Notes under the pieces: generated by a model | Databases searched by the model: none | What the model was told of the DNA's origin: nothing | Seen by the model: the letters and a program-made list of their open reading frames with translations, nothing else | Position numbers and translations under genes: made by a program | Assembly: GCF_014195535.1 (NCBI RefSeq) | Contig: NZ_JACIBY010000011.1 | Coordinates: 1-64,000, forward strand | Reading direction: 5' to 3' | Length of the DNA: 64,000 nucleotides | Origin: Runella defluvii | GTDB lineage: Bacteria > Bacteroidota > Bacteroidia > Cytophagales > Spirosomataceae | Part shown: piece after piece, positions 27,601 to 35,659 of the stretch | Layout: each line of letters begins with the position of its first letter | How positions within the stretch are numbered: the first letter of the stretch is position 1

Positions 27601-28024
27601 CGATGTCTTCTGATTTTAATTCTCCCACCGAATAGGCCAATGAACGTTTTTCGCGGTTAATCCCCAAGGCAGTTACCACCACTTCTTGTAGGCTTTCTGC
27701 GCCTGGCTCCAATGCTATTTCAATGATGCTACGCGAAGCCACTGGGATTTCTTGGGTTTTGTAGCCCACAAAAGAGAATACCAGGACTGCGTTATTGTTT
27801 GGAACTTCGATTGAAAAGTTTCCCGCAGCATTACTGCTCGAACCGCGTTGGGTGCCTTTCAAGACGATATTCACGCCCGGCATAGCGTTCCCGTCTTCTT
27901 TCGAGGTAATTTTCCCCGTAATGGTTCTGGTTTGTGCCCAAACCATCGCGAAGCATCCGCTCACAACCATCGTCGTCAGTAGGATTCGCTTCAGCATTCG
28001 CCCCATAGTAGAGTTGTCCTTCAT
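24629..28024 (-). CDS. SusC/RagA-family TonB-linked outer-membrane transporter (pair 3)
   Basis: A 1131-residue TonB-dependent transporter: signal peptide (about 1-30), regulatory sandwich from RTITGKITSKEDGNAMPGVN, plug with LLKALDGKVSGVNL and GNGVIMITTKSGVGLKKG, and barrel ending YGLKLSLDF. The plug segment AMPTLSDANVSLKSQPLYVI is longer than in the other two copies. It is the first of the three tandem pairs in transcription order. The ECF sigma gene lies about 420 bases further upstream on the same strand, separated by a terminator and a 32-bp palindrome. Confidence 0.95.
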   Translation of the reverse strand: MKDNSTMGRMLKRILLTTMVVSGCFAMVWAQTRTITGKITSKEDGNAMPGVNIVLKGTQRGSSSNAAGNFSIEVPNNNAVLVFSFVGYKTQEIPVASRSIIEIALEPGAESLQEVVVTALGINREKRSLAYSVGELKSEDIVKASNPNLLKALDGKVSGVNLTSLSSDPTSSVLVNIRGSSAMPTLSDANVSLKSQPLYVINGVPVGTQSFTNKDGVDFGNILSQLNPEDIASVTILKGGSAGALYGAEGGNGVIMITTKSGVGLKKGIGVSFTSAATTEKAYQFFPEQTVFGQGERAYEWQYDNTDTWGPILDGTYKGDYWDVAAKQWKNGPMVSSGEDRVKEYLRTGSTLTNTVGVTGNYDKGSFRFSISDMNNRGVMPNTKTDQKSFTLNTTYNLTKDIRVSVSGNYIKTFTPNKANVTGSNSVLNDLLFNLPTNLQPLSQMRDYWLTGFAGVRQNGAIMKDNGIDVAQNNPWWITYEKIHKFARDNYFGKAQLDWQLSKPFSLMLRTGMQNVRENYELRQSWGAKGDAYGQYVVGNNNSMEANTDAILTYNNTFGKMNLSVSGGGNYRFTNASTLEITGGDLSSPNLFTLANIKAGTLTVSGTGTNLGTNVGAPYFNGKSVSAYGTANLSYDNKLFLEVTGRNDWKGAYAQEKISYFYPSASLSWVASESFKLPQVINYLKARLNYADVGNGLVRRRSIDTYSYDASPWGSINTVSLNATIVDPDLKAQHSISKEAGFDLWMFSNRLKLDFTYFVKDQKDQIDNIPLVQGTGYTGLLTNIGDVRNKGFEWGLNFTPIKTKDFTWDVSASFTHYKATITRLSDKFAPAGYVFASYDGKTKVKLAEGEVIGSIYEENPILRVKTGKYAGMPLLDSKEGKIQKSSDERDRGKLGNFNPDFILGLNTTLKYKQFTLGLVGSLRKGGKYVSVNQQYAESNGRAMTTLGSGDNNPWWVGGRDAAHGGMVWPAENASDYAAINSNNNDKRSDFQDASYVKGVFLNPNYKGDPAAATDADYIVNGANPKNTFYDFPYNGYGDIIWNFSATRTYDATNFKMREITLAYTLPKNLTSKYNLNNVSLAFIGRNLFQWNASGRNEDPESAFTGVGTNQGILRATLPAIRSYGLKLSLDF

Positions 28025-28159
28025 TTTAGTAAGTTGTTTAATTGATTGTACCCATAAATACCCCCTACCTCATTGGGTAGGCTAAAAAACGAGATTAAAA
28101 TACGATTAAAAATATACCTCGTTTCTGGTCAATCAATTTGACTTACTTCCTATAAAGGC

Positions 28160-28191
28160 AGCCGCCGAAAATGGTACCATTTTCGGCGGCT
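28160..28191. repeat. 32-bp perfect palindrome upstream of susC-3
   Basis: Arms of 16 bp (28160-28175 and 28176-28191) are perfectly complementary with no spacer, centred on GGTACC. No T-run follows on either strand, so it does not look like a simple terminator. It may be an operator, a REP-type element or an mRNA-stabilising hairpin. Confidence 0.8.
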
Positions 28192-28372
28192 AGTTAAGAC
28201 TTTTGGCAATAAGTTCACTACTATCTATTTGATTATCAGAATTTTATTAAATAGCAGATAAAGTATAAAAGCACGCTTCTTCTATTAATTTGCATTAAAT
28301 CGAAATTAAAACAGAATTAAATTACAATTAATAAATATGTCTTTTTGTAATATTTTTAGGGTTAAAGCATAA

Positions 28373-28415
28373 AAAAGCGAGGCCAATGGATGTAGCATCC
28401 ACTGACCTCGCTTTT
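28373..28415 (-). terminator. intrinsic terminator after the ECF sigma gene
   Basis: AAAAGCGAGG (28373-28382) pairs with CCTCGCTTTT (28406-28415), and inner bases GGATG/CATCC extend the stem. It is oriented to end the minus-strand sigma transcript before the SusC/SusD region. Confidence 0.82.
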
Positions 28416-28446
28416 CACTGAAATAGTGTGCGATAAATGAATAAAA

Positions 28447-28989
28447 TTAGAGTGCCGCGGCTAAATCAACGCGGTCACGTAAAAACTGTTTTGCCTTAAC
28501 TAGCTGATTTTTAACGGTATTTTTTGAGATACGCATCAATTCTGCAATCTCTTGGTATGACTTCCCTTCTTCCACATTCAACTTTAGGATTTGCTTTCTT
28601 TTCTCCGACAGTGCCTCAATCCCAGCCCTTAGCAGTACAATTTTAGCTTCTTCAGTGTCAGGGGCTATCTCGTACGCCTCTTCCATTCTATCAAAATACT
28701 CTTGTCTCAATGTCTGGTTCTTTTCTACTTTCTTGAAATAGTCGAAAGCCAAATTGCGAAGACACGTAAACAGATAAGAATTAAAATTCAGGTCAGGGTT
28801 GATTTGCCCTCTTTTTTCCCAAATTTTGATAAAAACATCGTGTACCATGTTTTCCGCCTCTTCCTCTTCTTTGATCAGAGAAACACAAAATTTTGTGGCT
28901 GGCGTCTTGTAGTGATTATACAATTGAGTAAAAGCGAGTTCGTCTCCTTGGATTACTTTCCGTAAGACGTATTCATTAATACAAGCCAT
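28447..28989 (-). CDS. ECF-type RNA polymerase sigma-70 factor
   Basis: A 180-residue ECF sigma factor with only regions 2 and 4. Region 2 (about 12-85) includes FTQLYNHYKTPATKFC, VHDVFIKIWEKR and FNSYLFTCLRNLAFDYF; region 4 (about 118-172) includes ALSEKRKQILKLNVEEGKSY and the helix-turn-helix YQEIAELMRISKNTVKNQLV. In Bacteroidota such sigma factors usually sit beside a fecR anti-sigma gene and a SusC/SusD pair. Here the SusC/SusD pairs are near, but no fecR gene adjoins. The only FecR-like sequence in the window is the small protein at 8.4-8.7 kb. A role in switching on the transport locus is likely but unproven. Confidence 0.93.
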   Translation of the reverse strand: MACINEYVLRKVIQGDELAFTQLYNHYKTPATKFCVSLIKEEEEAENMVHDVFIKIWEKRGQINPDLNFNSYLFTCLRNLAFDYFKKVEKNQTLRQEYFDRMEEAYEIAPDTEEAKIVLLRAGIEALSEKRKQILKLNVEEGKSYQEIAELMRISKNTVKNQLVKAKQFLRDRVDLAAAL

Positions 28990-29253
28990 GGTTTTTCAGG
29001 GTTTTGGGAGGAAATGAGATACAGAACTATTTGTGGATTTGTGAAGTAAAGATACGTCATCGGTTAGAAGACTTCGTCTCAAATTGCGTAAATATATCCT
29101 CAAATCACGCAAAGTGAAAATATAATAATAAAAACATAATACAGGATTATACTTACATGTCATTTCTTCTTTTATGAAGCTCAAATTTTAACAGTTAGGT
29201 AATAGCCTTTGCTCTCTGGCGTTGCGTATTATTTTTAGCATAATCACAACAAC

Positions 29254-31461
29254 ATGAAGTTTTGCATCGCTTGTTTGTCAATCGTTGGGTGTCTCTTGGG
29301 GAGCTGGGTTACTTCCCGCGCACAAAATAGCCCTTATTCAGACAGTCCCTTTTGGCAAGAAACCCACGAAGCCCACCCTACCACCGACGAAGTGAGAAGC
29401 GTAGTGGCAACTCCCGATGGCAAACTTTGGATTGCTACTCCACGTGGGGTGTTTCGTAAAAGTGCCTCCCAGTCTGCTTGGGAAGCGGTCATCGGCGATG
29501 GCCCCGCCTACACCGTTTTTGCCGACACCCCTTCTACGCTCTGGTTGGGCACTTGGAACGGTGCCTATCGCTACTCCAACCACAAACTGGAGCGACTCTC
29601 GGGTACCGAAGGCCCCATCTCCGTTTTTTGTGCTTCTCCCGAAGGCACCTATGCCATTGGCCCAGCGGGTATGTGGCGTTTTGACGGCCGTAGTTTTGTC
29701 AAAAAAGAGGTGCAAATCCCCCGTTCGGTTCGGGCTGCAAGCTGCGATGCGAAAGGAGATGTATGGCTCGCTACCGACGTCGGCTTATATAATATTAATA
29801 AGGTAGGATCTACCCGTATTTTGAAGGCAAAAGATGAAGTCATAAGCGGGTATATCAAAGGGGTAGCGATGGACACCCAACAACAGCTTTGGGCTGCGGG
29901 GCTTGGCGGGGTTAGTATTCTGAACAACTACAAGAAAACCCAAGAAATCACCACGCAACACAGCCTCCCGACCGTGTATGTTACTTGCCTCAATAAAGCC
30001 CCCGATGGTACCATATGGGTAGGTACCGAAAAAGGCATAGTCCGATATACCAATCCTAGCAAAGGTTCTTTGTTATTTAGTCAGCGTTGGCTGCTCCACG
30101 ACCACATCAACGCCATTTCGTTTGATGCTGCGGGCAATGCTTATCTCGCCACTCCAAAAGGGGTTAGTGTCATCAAAAAACAGCAAATGACCTTGGCCTC
30201 CAAAAACGATTTTTTTCAAGACGTACTGCTCAAACGCCATATTCGCGCCCCTTGGATTGCGGGGCAATGTTGGCTCGAAAAAGCAGGAGATATTTCGAGC
30301 TGGAAACCCGAAGATGACGACAACGACGGCGAATATACTGGCAATTACCTAGCAATGGAGAGTTTTCGCTACGCAACCACCCATGCACCCGACGCCAAAG
30401 AAAACGCGAAAAAAGCGTTTCTCTTCTTGCAAAAACTACAACAAATCACCGATACCGATGGCTTTTTTGCGCGTACCATTGTACCTGCCGATTGGACGAG
30501 GGTACACGACGGCAACCGCCAATATACCCCTCAGGAATTGGCCGATGAGTTGGTCAAAGAACCCCGTTTCAAGCCCGTCGAAACGCGCTGGCATAAATCA
30601 AAAGATGAGCAATGGCTTTGGAAGGGAGATACCAGTAGCGACGAGATGTGTGGGCACTTCTTTGGGTATTTTTTTTATTATGAACTGGTAGCCGACGAAG
30701 CAGAAAAAAAGGCCATTCGCACCCACGTGACGCGCATTATGGACTACCTTATTAAGCATAATTTCAACTTTGTTGACATCGACGGAAAAGCGACTCGCTG
30801 GTCGGTATGGTCGCCCGACCAGCTCAACCGCGACCCCGAGTGGGCACCCGACCGCGCGCAAAACTCCATGGAAATGCTCGGATTTCTTTTGTTTACCTAC
30901 CACATTACCCAAAATCCCCTTTACCAGCAACATTACCTTCTCCTTATCGAAAAAGAGCATTATCTCGACAATATGGCCCAAGTCCTTCAACAAAATCCTG
31001 CTTGGTTTATCTATTTTGACGTGGTTTTACAAGCCTACATTTACCCCATTTTGCTCAAATGCGAAAAAGACCCCACTCGCCTCGCTTTTTACCAAAAACA
31101 CATGGACGACTGGTTTGAAAAACGTAAAGGCGACCAAAATCCGCTCATCAACTTCATCTACTGCTATGCCCGTAACAAGCAAGTAGAGCTAAAGCCGTCG
31201 GTTGATTTTCTGGTTGATACACCACTCGATCTTATTGATTGGCCCATCGACCACCGCCAACGCGAGGACGTCGCAATTGTTAGGGTGCCCGTCTTGGAAG
31301 ACGAACAAGTCAATGTTTTACAACCACCCAGCATCCGAATGACGGTACGCTGGGATAAAAACCCCTGGACTGCCGCTGGAGGCGACCCGCACCGCGAACG
31401 CGAACCTGTCTTTTGGCAATTGCCCTACTGGATGGGGCGCTATTTGGGGATGATTCGATAG
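29254..31461 (+). CDS. exported seven-bladed beta-propeller protein with C-terminal helical domain, unknown function
   Basis: A 735-residue protein with a signal peptide (about 1-23). Residues 45-310 contain seven two-component-regulator-propeller-like repeats; the strand signature is clear in GKLWIATPRGVF, STLWLGTWNGAY, GDVWLATDVGLY, GTIWVGTEKGIV and GNAYLATPKGV. The C-terminal half (about 320-735) is rich in aromatic helices and includes DDDNDGEYTGNYL (354-366), DTSSDEMCGHFFGYF, DGKATRWSVWSP and PLDLIDWPIDHRQRED, reminiscent of an alpha/alpha-toroid enzyme fold. There is no kinase domain, so it is not a hybrid sensor. The next gene is a paralogue 33 bases downstream. I do not recognise a characterised function; glycan or cell-wall binding or hydrolysis is only a guess. 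Confidence 0.8.
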   Translation: MKFCIACLSIVGCLLGSWVTSRAQNSPYSDSPFWQETHEAHPTTDEVRSVVATPDGKLWIATPRGVFRKSASQSAWEAVIGDGPAYTVFADTPSTLWLGTWNGAYRYSNHKLERLSGTEGPISVFCASPEGTYAIGPAGMWRFDGRSFVKKEVQIPRSVRAASCDAKGDVWLATDVGLYNINKVGSTRILKAKDEVISGYIKGVAMDTQQQLWAAGLGGVSILNNYKKTQEITTQHSLPTVYVTCLNKAPDGTIWVGTEKGIVRYTNPSKGSLLFSQRWLLHDHINAISFDAAGNAYLATPKGVSVIKKQQMTLASKNDFFQDVLLKRHIRAPWIAGQCWLEKAGDISSWKPEDDDNDGEYTGNYLAMESFRYATTHAPDAKENAKKAFLFLQKLQQITDTDGFFARTIVPADWTRVHDGNRQYTPQELADELVKEPRFKPVETRWHKSKDEQWLWKGDTSSDEMCGHFFGYFFYYELVADEAEKKAIRTHVTRIMDYLIKHNFNFVDIDGKATRWSVWSPDQLNRDPEWAPDRAQNSMEMLGFLLFTYHITQNPLYQQHYLLLIEKEHYLDNMAQVLQQNPAWFIYFDVVLQAYIYPILLKCEKDPTRLAFYQKHMDDWFEKRKGDQNPLINFIYCYARNKQVELKPSVDFLVDTPLDLIDWPIDHRQREDVAIVRVPVLEDEQVNVLQPPSIRMTVRWDKNPWTAAGGDPHREREPVFWQLPYWMGRYLGMIR

Positions 31462-31494
31462 ACCAACAACTGTTTCACTATTTATATTTCATTT

Positions 31495-33729
31495 ATGTCA
31501 ACCATCAAAACCGTACTTTTTGTCTGTTTTTGTGCTGTGCTTTTTTCCAAGTGCAGCCCCAAAAACTCGACAGCTACGCAACAACCCGTCCACCAAGACA
31601 CCCCATTTTGGCAAGATTATAGTGTCAAATTTTACGCTCAACCAACCGACGGCACGCTGCTATCGGCCTACAGTGACCGCAATGGCGTCATTAAGGTTTT
31701 GACCGATAAGGGTCTTGCCCAACCTTATGATGGACATTTTTTGTATCACGGTAAGTTGCAACCCGACGGGACGTATCGACCGCTTAAAAACAAAAAAATA
31801 AGCGCGCTTGGCGTCTATGAAAGCCAGTTTGTTTGTCTCGACGATAAGACTGTACTGAGCAACTCGTGGGCAGGAAAGCTTTTTTCAAAACACCAACTTC
31901 CAACTGCTCGTTTGTTTGCAGGTGGTGCTAATTTTGAGTTCTTGGTTTCGGATGGTAAAGCCCTTTACCTCGTCAATGATTCCAAACTTCTTTGGAAAGG
32001 TAGTTTGTCGTCGGATGAAGCACTACAAATGAGCTACCAAGCCAGCAGCGGTACGTACTGGATTCTTGGCCGCCAAGGGCTTTATTCGTTCAAAAACAAC
32101 CAACTAAACAACGTTTTCAGCGGAGCTAACCTGACCGCCTTTGATGTTTCGACTGATAATAAAAAAATATTTATCGGTACTTCAGACGGTTACATCGAAT
32201 GGGATATGGCAACGCAAAAACAAGTAGGCGACATCCGCAAAAAATTGCCTTGGACGGACATCACAGCCGTCAAAAGCATTGGCGACAAAATTTGGTTTGG
32301 AACCACCGACGGTGCTTTTGCGCTACGTGCTGACGGGAAGTTTGACTACTACAACGGTGAGCGCTGGCTTCCAAGCAACCAAGTCGTGCATATTTCGGAA
32401 GGCCCAAGTAACTCGGCACTGGTATTGACCAAAGGCGGGCTCGGCCAAATTTGTTTCAAACAAATGACCCTTCACGAAAAAGCCATGTACTACGAACAGC
32501 AAGTTCGCAGCCGTCACATTCGGAATGGCTTCAACGCCTCGCTTGACAACATGGAAAAAGGCAACATTGGCACGGGTTATTTGGCCGATTCTGACAATGA
32601 TGGCCTTTGGACTTCCATGTATTTGGGAGGGGAAGTTTACCGTTATGCAGTCACCAAAGACCCAGAAGCCCTTCAAAACTGCCGTGAGGCTTTCGAGGCC
32701 ATGGAGCGGCTTTACAGCATCAACCCTGTGAAAGGCTTTCCTTCACGCTCGTATGAGCGTAGTGGCTTCATTCCTCAGTTATCCGACCCCGAACGTTGGC
32801 AGCATTCCGCTGACCCTGAATGGGACTGGAAAGCCACCACAAGCAGCGACGAGGCCGTAGGACACATCTTTGCCTTTGGTACAATGGCTGAGTTGATTGA
32901 TGACCCATCTCTAAAAAAACGCGCTATCACACTGATAGACAGCTTGATGAACCACATTGTTCAGAACAATTATTATTTGATTGATTTTGACGGGAAGCCC
33001 ACGACTTGGGGGCGCTGGAGTCCTGAGTACGTAAACGCCATGCCCAAAAACGTGGGCGACCGTAAAATTACGTCGTCCAACATCGTAGCGATGTTACAAA
33101 CTGCCTACCATTTTACGAAGAAAGAAATCTACAAGGAGAAGGCTTTTGAACTGATGAACAAACACGGCTACTTTGAAAATTTGATGCGTCCAATGAAAGA
33201 AATTGGCTCCGCTGCCGACGATGCCGACGCCCTCAGCAAAGTACTATCGGACGGCTGGAACCACTCCGACGATGAGATGTACTTTGTGTGTTATTGGGGT
33301 TTGTACCGATACGCCTTTAACGATACCCTCAAAACCCATTTCAAAGAGGCAATCATTGACCACTGGCAAATCGAACGCCCCGAGAAAGAAGGTGCTTGGA
33401 ACATTTTTACGGCGCTCACAGGAGCTAAAGACTTTGATTTAAACGAGTCGGTTTGGTATTTGCAAGAACATCCACTTGACCTCATCGACTGGAGCATTTC
33501 AAACAGCCACCGCAAAGACATCGAAAAACTTTCGCCCAACTTCCGTGGTCAAACCACGAAAGAGGTGCTTCCGCCCGACGAGCGCCCCGTACAGCGCCAC
33601 AATGCCAATATGTTTGACCTCGACCGAAAAGGCAGCAATGGCACCTCAGAACACAGTGCTGGAGATATTTGGCTACTTCCCTACTGGCTCGGACGGTATT
33701 TGGGTGTTATTTCGGAACCTAAAAAGTAA
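31495..33729 (+). CDS. lipoprotein paralogue of the preceding propeller/helical-domain protein, unknown function
   Basis: A 744-residue lipoprotein (lipobox LFSKC, Cys20). It shares the C-terminal half of the preceding gene: SDNDGLWTSMYL, TTSSDEAVGHIFAFGT, DFDGKPTTWGRWSPEYVN, EHPLDLIDWSISNSHRKD and the ending LLPYWLGRYLGVI all have counterparts there. The N-terminal 330 residues also look like a propeller but with weaker repeats (GTYWILGRQGLYSF, KIFIGTSDGYIEW, KIWFGTTDGAFAL). The two genes are 33 bases apart and co-oriented, so they are a tandem duplication whose products differ in anchoring, one soluble and one lipid-tethered. A bidirectional terminator follows. Confidence 0.8.
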   Translation: MSTIKTVLFVCFCAVLFSKCSPKNSTATQQPVHQDTPFWQDYSVKFYAQPTDGTLLSAYSDRNGVIKVLTDKGLAQPYDGHFLYHGKLQPDGTYRPLKNKKISALGVYESQFVCLDDKTVLSNSWAGKLFSKHQLPTARLFAGGANFEFLVSDGKALYLVNDSKLLWKGSLSSDEALQMSYQASSGTYWILGRQGLYSFKNNQLNNVFSGANLTAFDVSTDNKKIFIGTSDGYIEWDMATQKQVGDIRKKLPWTDITAVKSIGDKIWFGTTDGAFALRADGKFDYYNGERWLPSNQVVHISEGPSNSALVLTKGGLGQICFKQMTLHEKAMYYEQQVRSRHIRNGFNASLDNMEKGNIGTGYLADSDNDGLWTSMYLGGEVYRYAVTKDPEALQNCREAFEAMERLYSINPVKGFPSRSYERSGFIPQLSDPERWQHSADPEWDWKATTSSDEAVGHIFAFGTMAELIDDPSLKKRAITLIDSLMNHIVQNNYYLIDFDGKPTTWGRWSPEYVNAMPKNVGDRKITSSNIVAMLQTAYHFTKKEIYKEKAFELMNKHGYFENLMRPMKEIGSAADDADALSKVLSDGWNHSDDEMYFVCYWGLYRYAFNDTLKTHFKEAIIDHWQIERPEKEGAWNIFTALTGAKDFDLNESVWYLQEHPLDLIDWSISNSHRKDIEKLSPNFRGQTTKEVLPPDERPVQRHNANMFDLDRKGSNGTSEHSAGDIWLLPYWLGRYLGVISEPKK

Positions 33730-33740
33730 CCTTTGATACA

Positions 33741-33776
33741 ACAAAAAAACCTCTCGGATGACGAGAGGTTTTTTGT
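33741..33776. terminator. bidirectional intrinsic terminator between convergent genes
   Basis: The stem CCTCTCG (33750-33756)/CGAGAGG (33762-33768) is flanked by A7 and T6, so it serves both the propeller operon on the plus strand and the TonB operon on the minus strand. Confidence 0.9.
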
Positions 33777-33796
33777 TGTGCTAACTACTAAAACTA

Positions 33797-35569
33797 CTAT
33801 GCTTTCTTAACAGGAGCTTTGGCAGGCGTTTTAGCTGGTGTTGCAGGTGCTGCTGGTGTTTCAGGTTTTGGGTTCAAGAAATCATCAGCTACTTTATTAC
33901 CTGGATCAATTGTAATCAATTTTGTGAACCACTCTTTTGCTTTTGCGTCGTCTTTCAACGTAATAACGCTATAAGCACCCAAGATTTGGTAGAACGACTT
34001 CAAGTTAGCCTTCTTAGCTTCGTCCATTGGTGCTTTATCTTCTTCAGCAAGTTTCACGTAATTTTCCATCAAAGGAATCGCCAAACCATTGGCCATTGCT
34101 TCTTCACGCGTGTAAGCGTAGTAATTTGCTTTGGCACGCTGTGCGTGGGCATACAAGTAGTCAGGCTTACGCTCAAGCATTTGCTTGTAAAGCTCGTCTG
34201 CTTTCATGAAATAGTCACGCTTCTTCTGACGCAATGCTGATGAATCAGCCCCCGTTGGGAAGATACGGTTAGCAACGTTGTAAAGTGGCAACGAAAGGTT
34301 AACAATATCCTGAAGAGATGGATTTTTTTCTCTCTTAATTACTTTTTCGTAGTACTCAATTGCTTTCTCGTAGTTTTTGGCACCGTTGTACATTGCTGCA
34401 ATTTCTTTGTAGCCATTGTCAACAGTATCTATTTCAGCCGCTTTTTCCAAGTAAGCAACCGCAGCTGCTGTATCTGCTGGTGAAATACGTAGCATGGCAT
34501 TACCCAAATAGCGATAGTCATTGTCAATCGCTTTTTGCGGAGCTTGTTGGATAAACTTCTTCAAGTTTTGAATCGCTTTGTCGTACTGATTTTCTTTGTA
34601 CGCTGCCCATCCTTGCATACGGTAAAGCACATCGCTTGTACGACCACTGCTCATTACCTTGGCAATTTTTGTATTTACTTTGGCAAATTCTTCTGCCACG
34701 AAGTTAAACTGCGCACTGCGGAGCAATTCATCATCGGTAGCACAAACGCCAAGTTTCTCTACGTACGCATCCATGTAGCGTGATGCTGGTTTGTACTGAC
34801 GAACGTAGAAATACAATTCAGCATACTCTTTGTTTGCTGGGCCGTATTCAGGATCCACTTCAATCGCCTTTTTAAAGTTCGTTTGAGCCAATTCCAAGTT
34901 ACGTCCTCCCCAATAGATTTTGGCAATTTTTGCAAATGCTTTTCCTAAGCTAGGGTTGGCATTGATGGCATCTTCATAAGCCGATACCGCAGGACCTGCT
35001 TCCCCTTTGAGGTAAAAAGCATCCCCTTTCGACATATAAACCTCTTGGTTTTTAGCGCCGCTCTTCAACATAAGGGCAACCGCCAAATCAGCCAATCTGA
35101 TAGATTCAGCAGGATCCGTCGTTTTGTAAATAGGCTTCAAAGAATCAATAACGATGTAACCAGTATAAGCCTCGCTGATGCGCTGCAATACTTCTACATT
35201 TTTGTTCTTTGTCGATTTCAATACTTCGGCAAAAGTAGTTTGAGCAGCGGTACGGTCACCTTTTGCAAGCGCAACAGCGCCAATTCCTACTTTGTTAAGT
35301 GGGTTTTTAGGATCAGCCGTTAATCCTTTGTCAAAAGCTTCTTTGGCAAGATCAGGTTGTTTGGTACGTAAATGATAGTAACCAAGGTAGAACTGATTTT
35401 CTGCTGATGGTGTAGATGTTGCTAACTTTTCAAAAGTTTCTTTTGCCAAGCACGCTTGGTTTCCATCTAATTGTTTTAAACCAGTGGCAATGTCTTGGGC
35501 AAGTGCCTGACTGTAAACGAACGCACTTGCGGCAAACGCTACCAACCACGATTTGGATCTAATGTTCAT
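33797..35569 (-). CDS. periplasmic TPR protein, last gene of the TonB operon
   Basis: A 590-residue protein with a signal peptide (about 1-24) and many tetratricopeptide repeats (for example NQFYLGYYHLRTKQPDLAKEAFDKGLTADP, shown here only by its Ala/Gly/Tyr pattern at about 57-86, and SLGKAFAKIAKIYWGGRNLE). It ends in a low-complexity Pro/Ala/Lys tail from about 567. TPR superhelices bind protein partners. Its place after exbB-exbD-exbD-tonB-PstS-like is conserved in Cytophagales, which suggests an envelope scaffolding role tied to TonB energy transduction, though the function has not been shown to my knowledge. It starts 90 bases after the PstS-like gene. Confidence 0.88.
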   Translation of the reverse strand: MNIRSKSWLVAFAASAFVYSQALAQDIATGLKQLDGNQACLAKETFEKLATSTPSAENQFYLGYYHLRTKQPDLAKEAFDKGLTADPKNPLNKVGIGAVALAKGDRTAAQTTFAEVLKSTKNKNVEVLQRISEAYTGYIVIDSLKPIYKTTDPAESIRLADLAVALMLKSGAKNQEVYMSKGDAFYLKGEAGPAVSAYEDAINANPSLGKAFAKIAKIYWGGRNLELAQTNFKKAIEVDPEYGPANKEYAELYFYVRQYKPASRYMDAYVEKLGVCATDDELLRSAQFNFVAEEFAKVNTKIAKVMSSGRTSDVLYRMQGWAAYKENQYDKAIQNLKKFIQQAPQKAIDNDYRYLGNAMLRISPADTAAAVAYLEKAAEIDTVDNGYKEIAAMYNGAKNYEKAIEYYEKVIKREKNPSLQDIVNLSLPLYNVANRIFPTGADSSALRQKKRDYFMKADELYKQMLERKPDYLYAHAQRAKANYYAYTREEAMANGLAIPLMENYVKLAEEDKAPMDEAKKANLKSFYQILGAYSVITLKDDAKAKEWFTKLITIDPGNKVADDFLNPKPETPAAPATPAKTPAKAPVKKA

Positions 35570-35659
35570 CTTTCAGTAGGTTGTAATGTGGGGTGATTAG
35601 AAAAATTTGACTTTTAAACGGGAAACAAAACTATGAAATTGTCCTTTAACGGAAAAATA

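Larger units (their letters stand above)
28025..28446. other. gene-free 422-base region between susC-3 and the ECF sigma gene
   Basis: No convincing coding sequence. It is AT-rich and holds a 32-bp perfect palindrome, the sigma-gene terminator, a small dyad CCTACC-TCATTG-GGTAGG (28064-28081) near the susC-3 start, and runs of ATTAAA-type repeats around 28290-28335. The susC-3 promoter must lie here, but no clear TAnnTTTG element was located. Confidence 0.6.

Noticed and set aside
28996-29184. 62-codon frame upstream of the ECF sigma gene
   Set aside because: Low-complexity Tyr/Leu/Arg-rich translation in an AT-rich promoter region, with no homology signal; more likely the sigma gene's leader.
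29254-31461. hybrid two-component sensor
   Set aside because: The propeller repeats match sensor-type blades, but there is no histidine kinase, receiver or regulator domain, and the C-terminal half matches the neighbouring paralogue.
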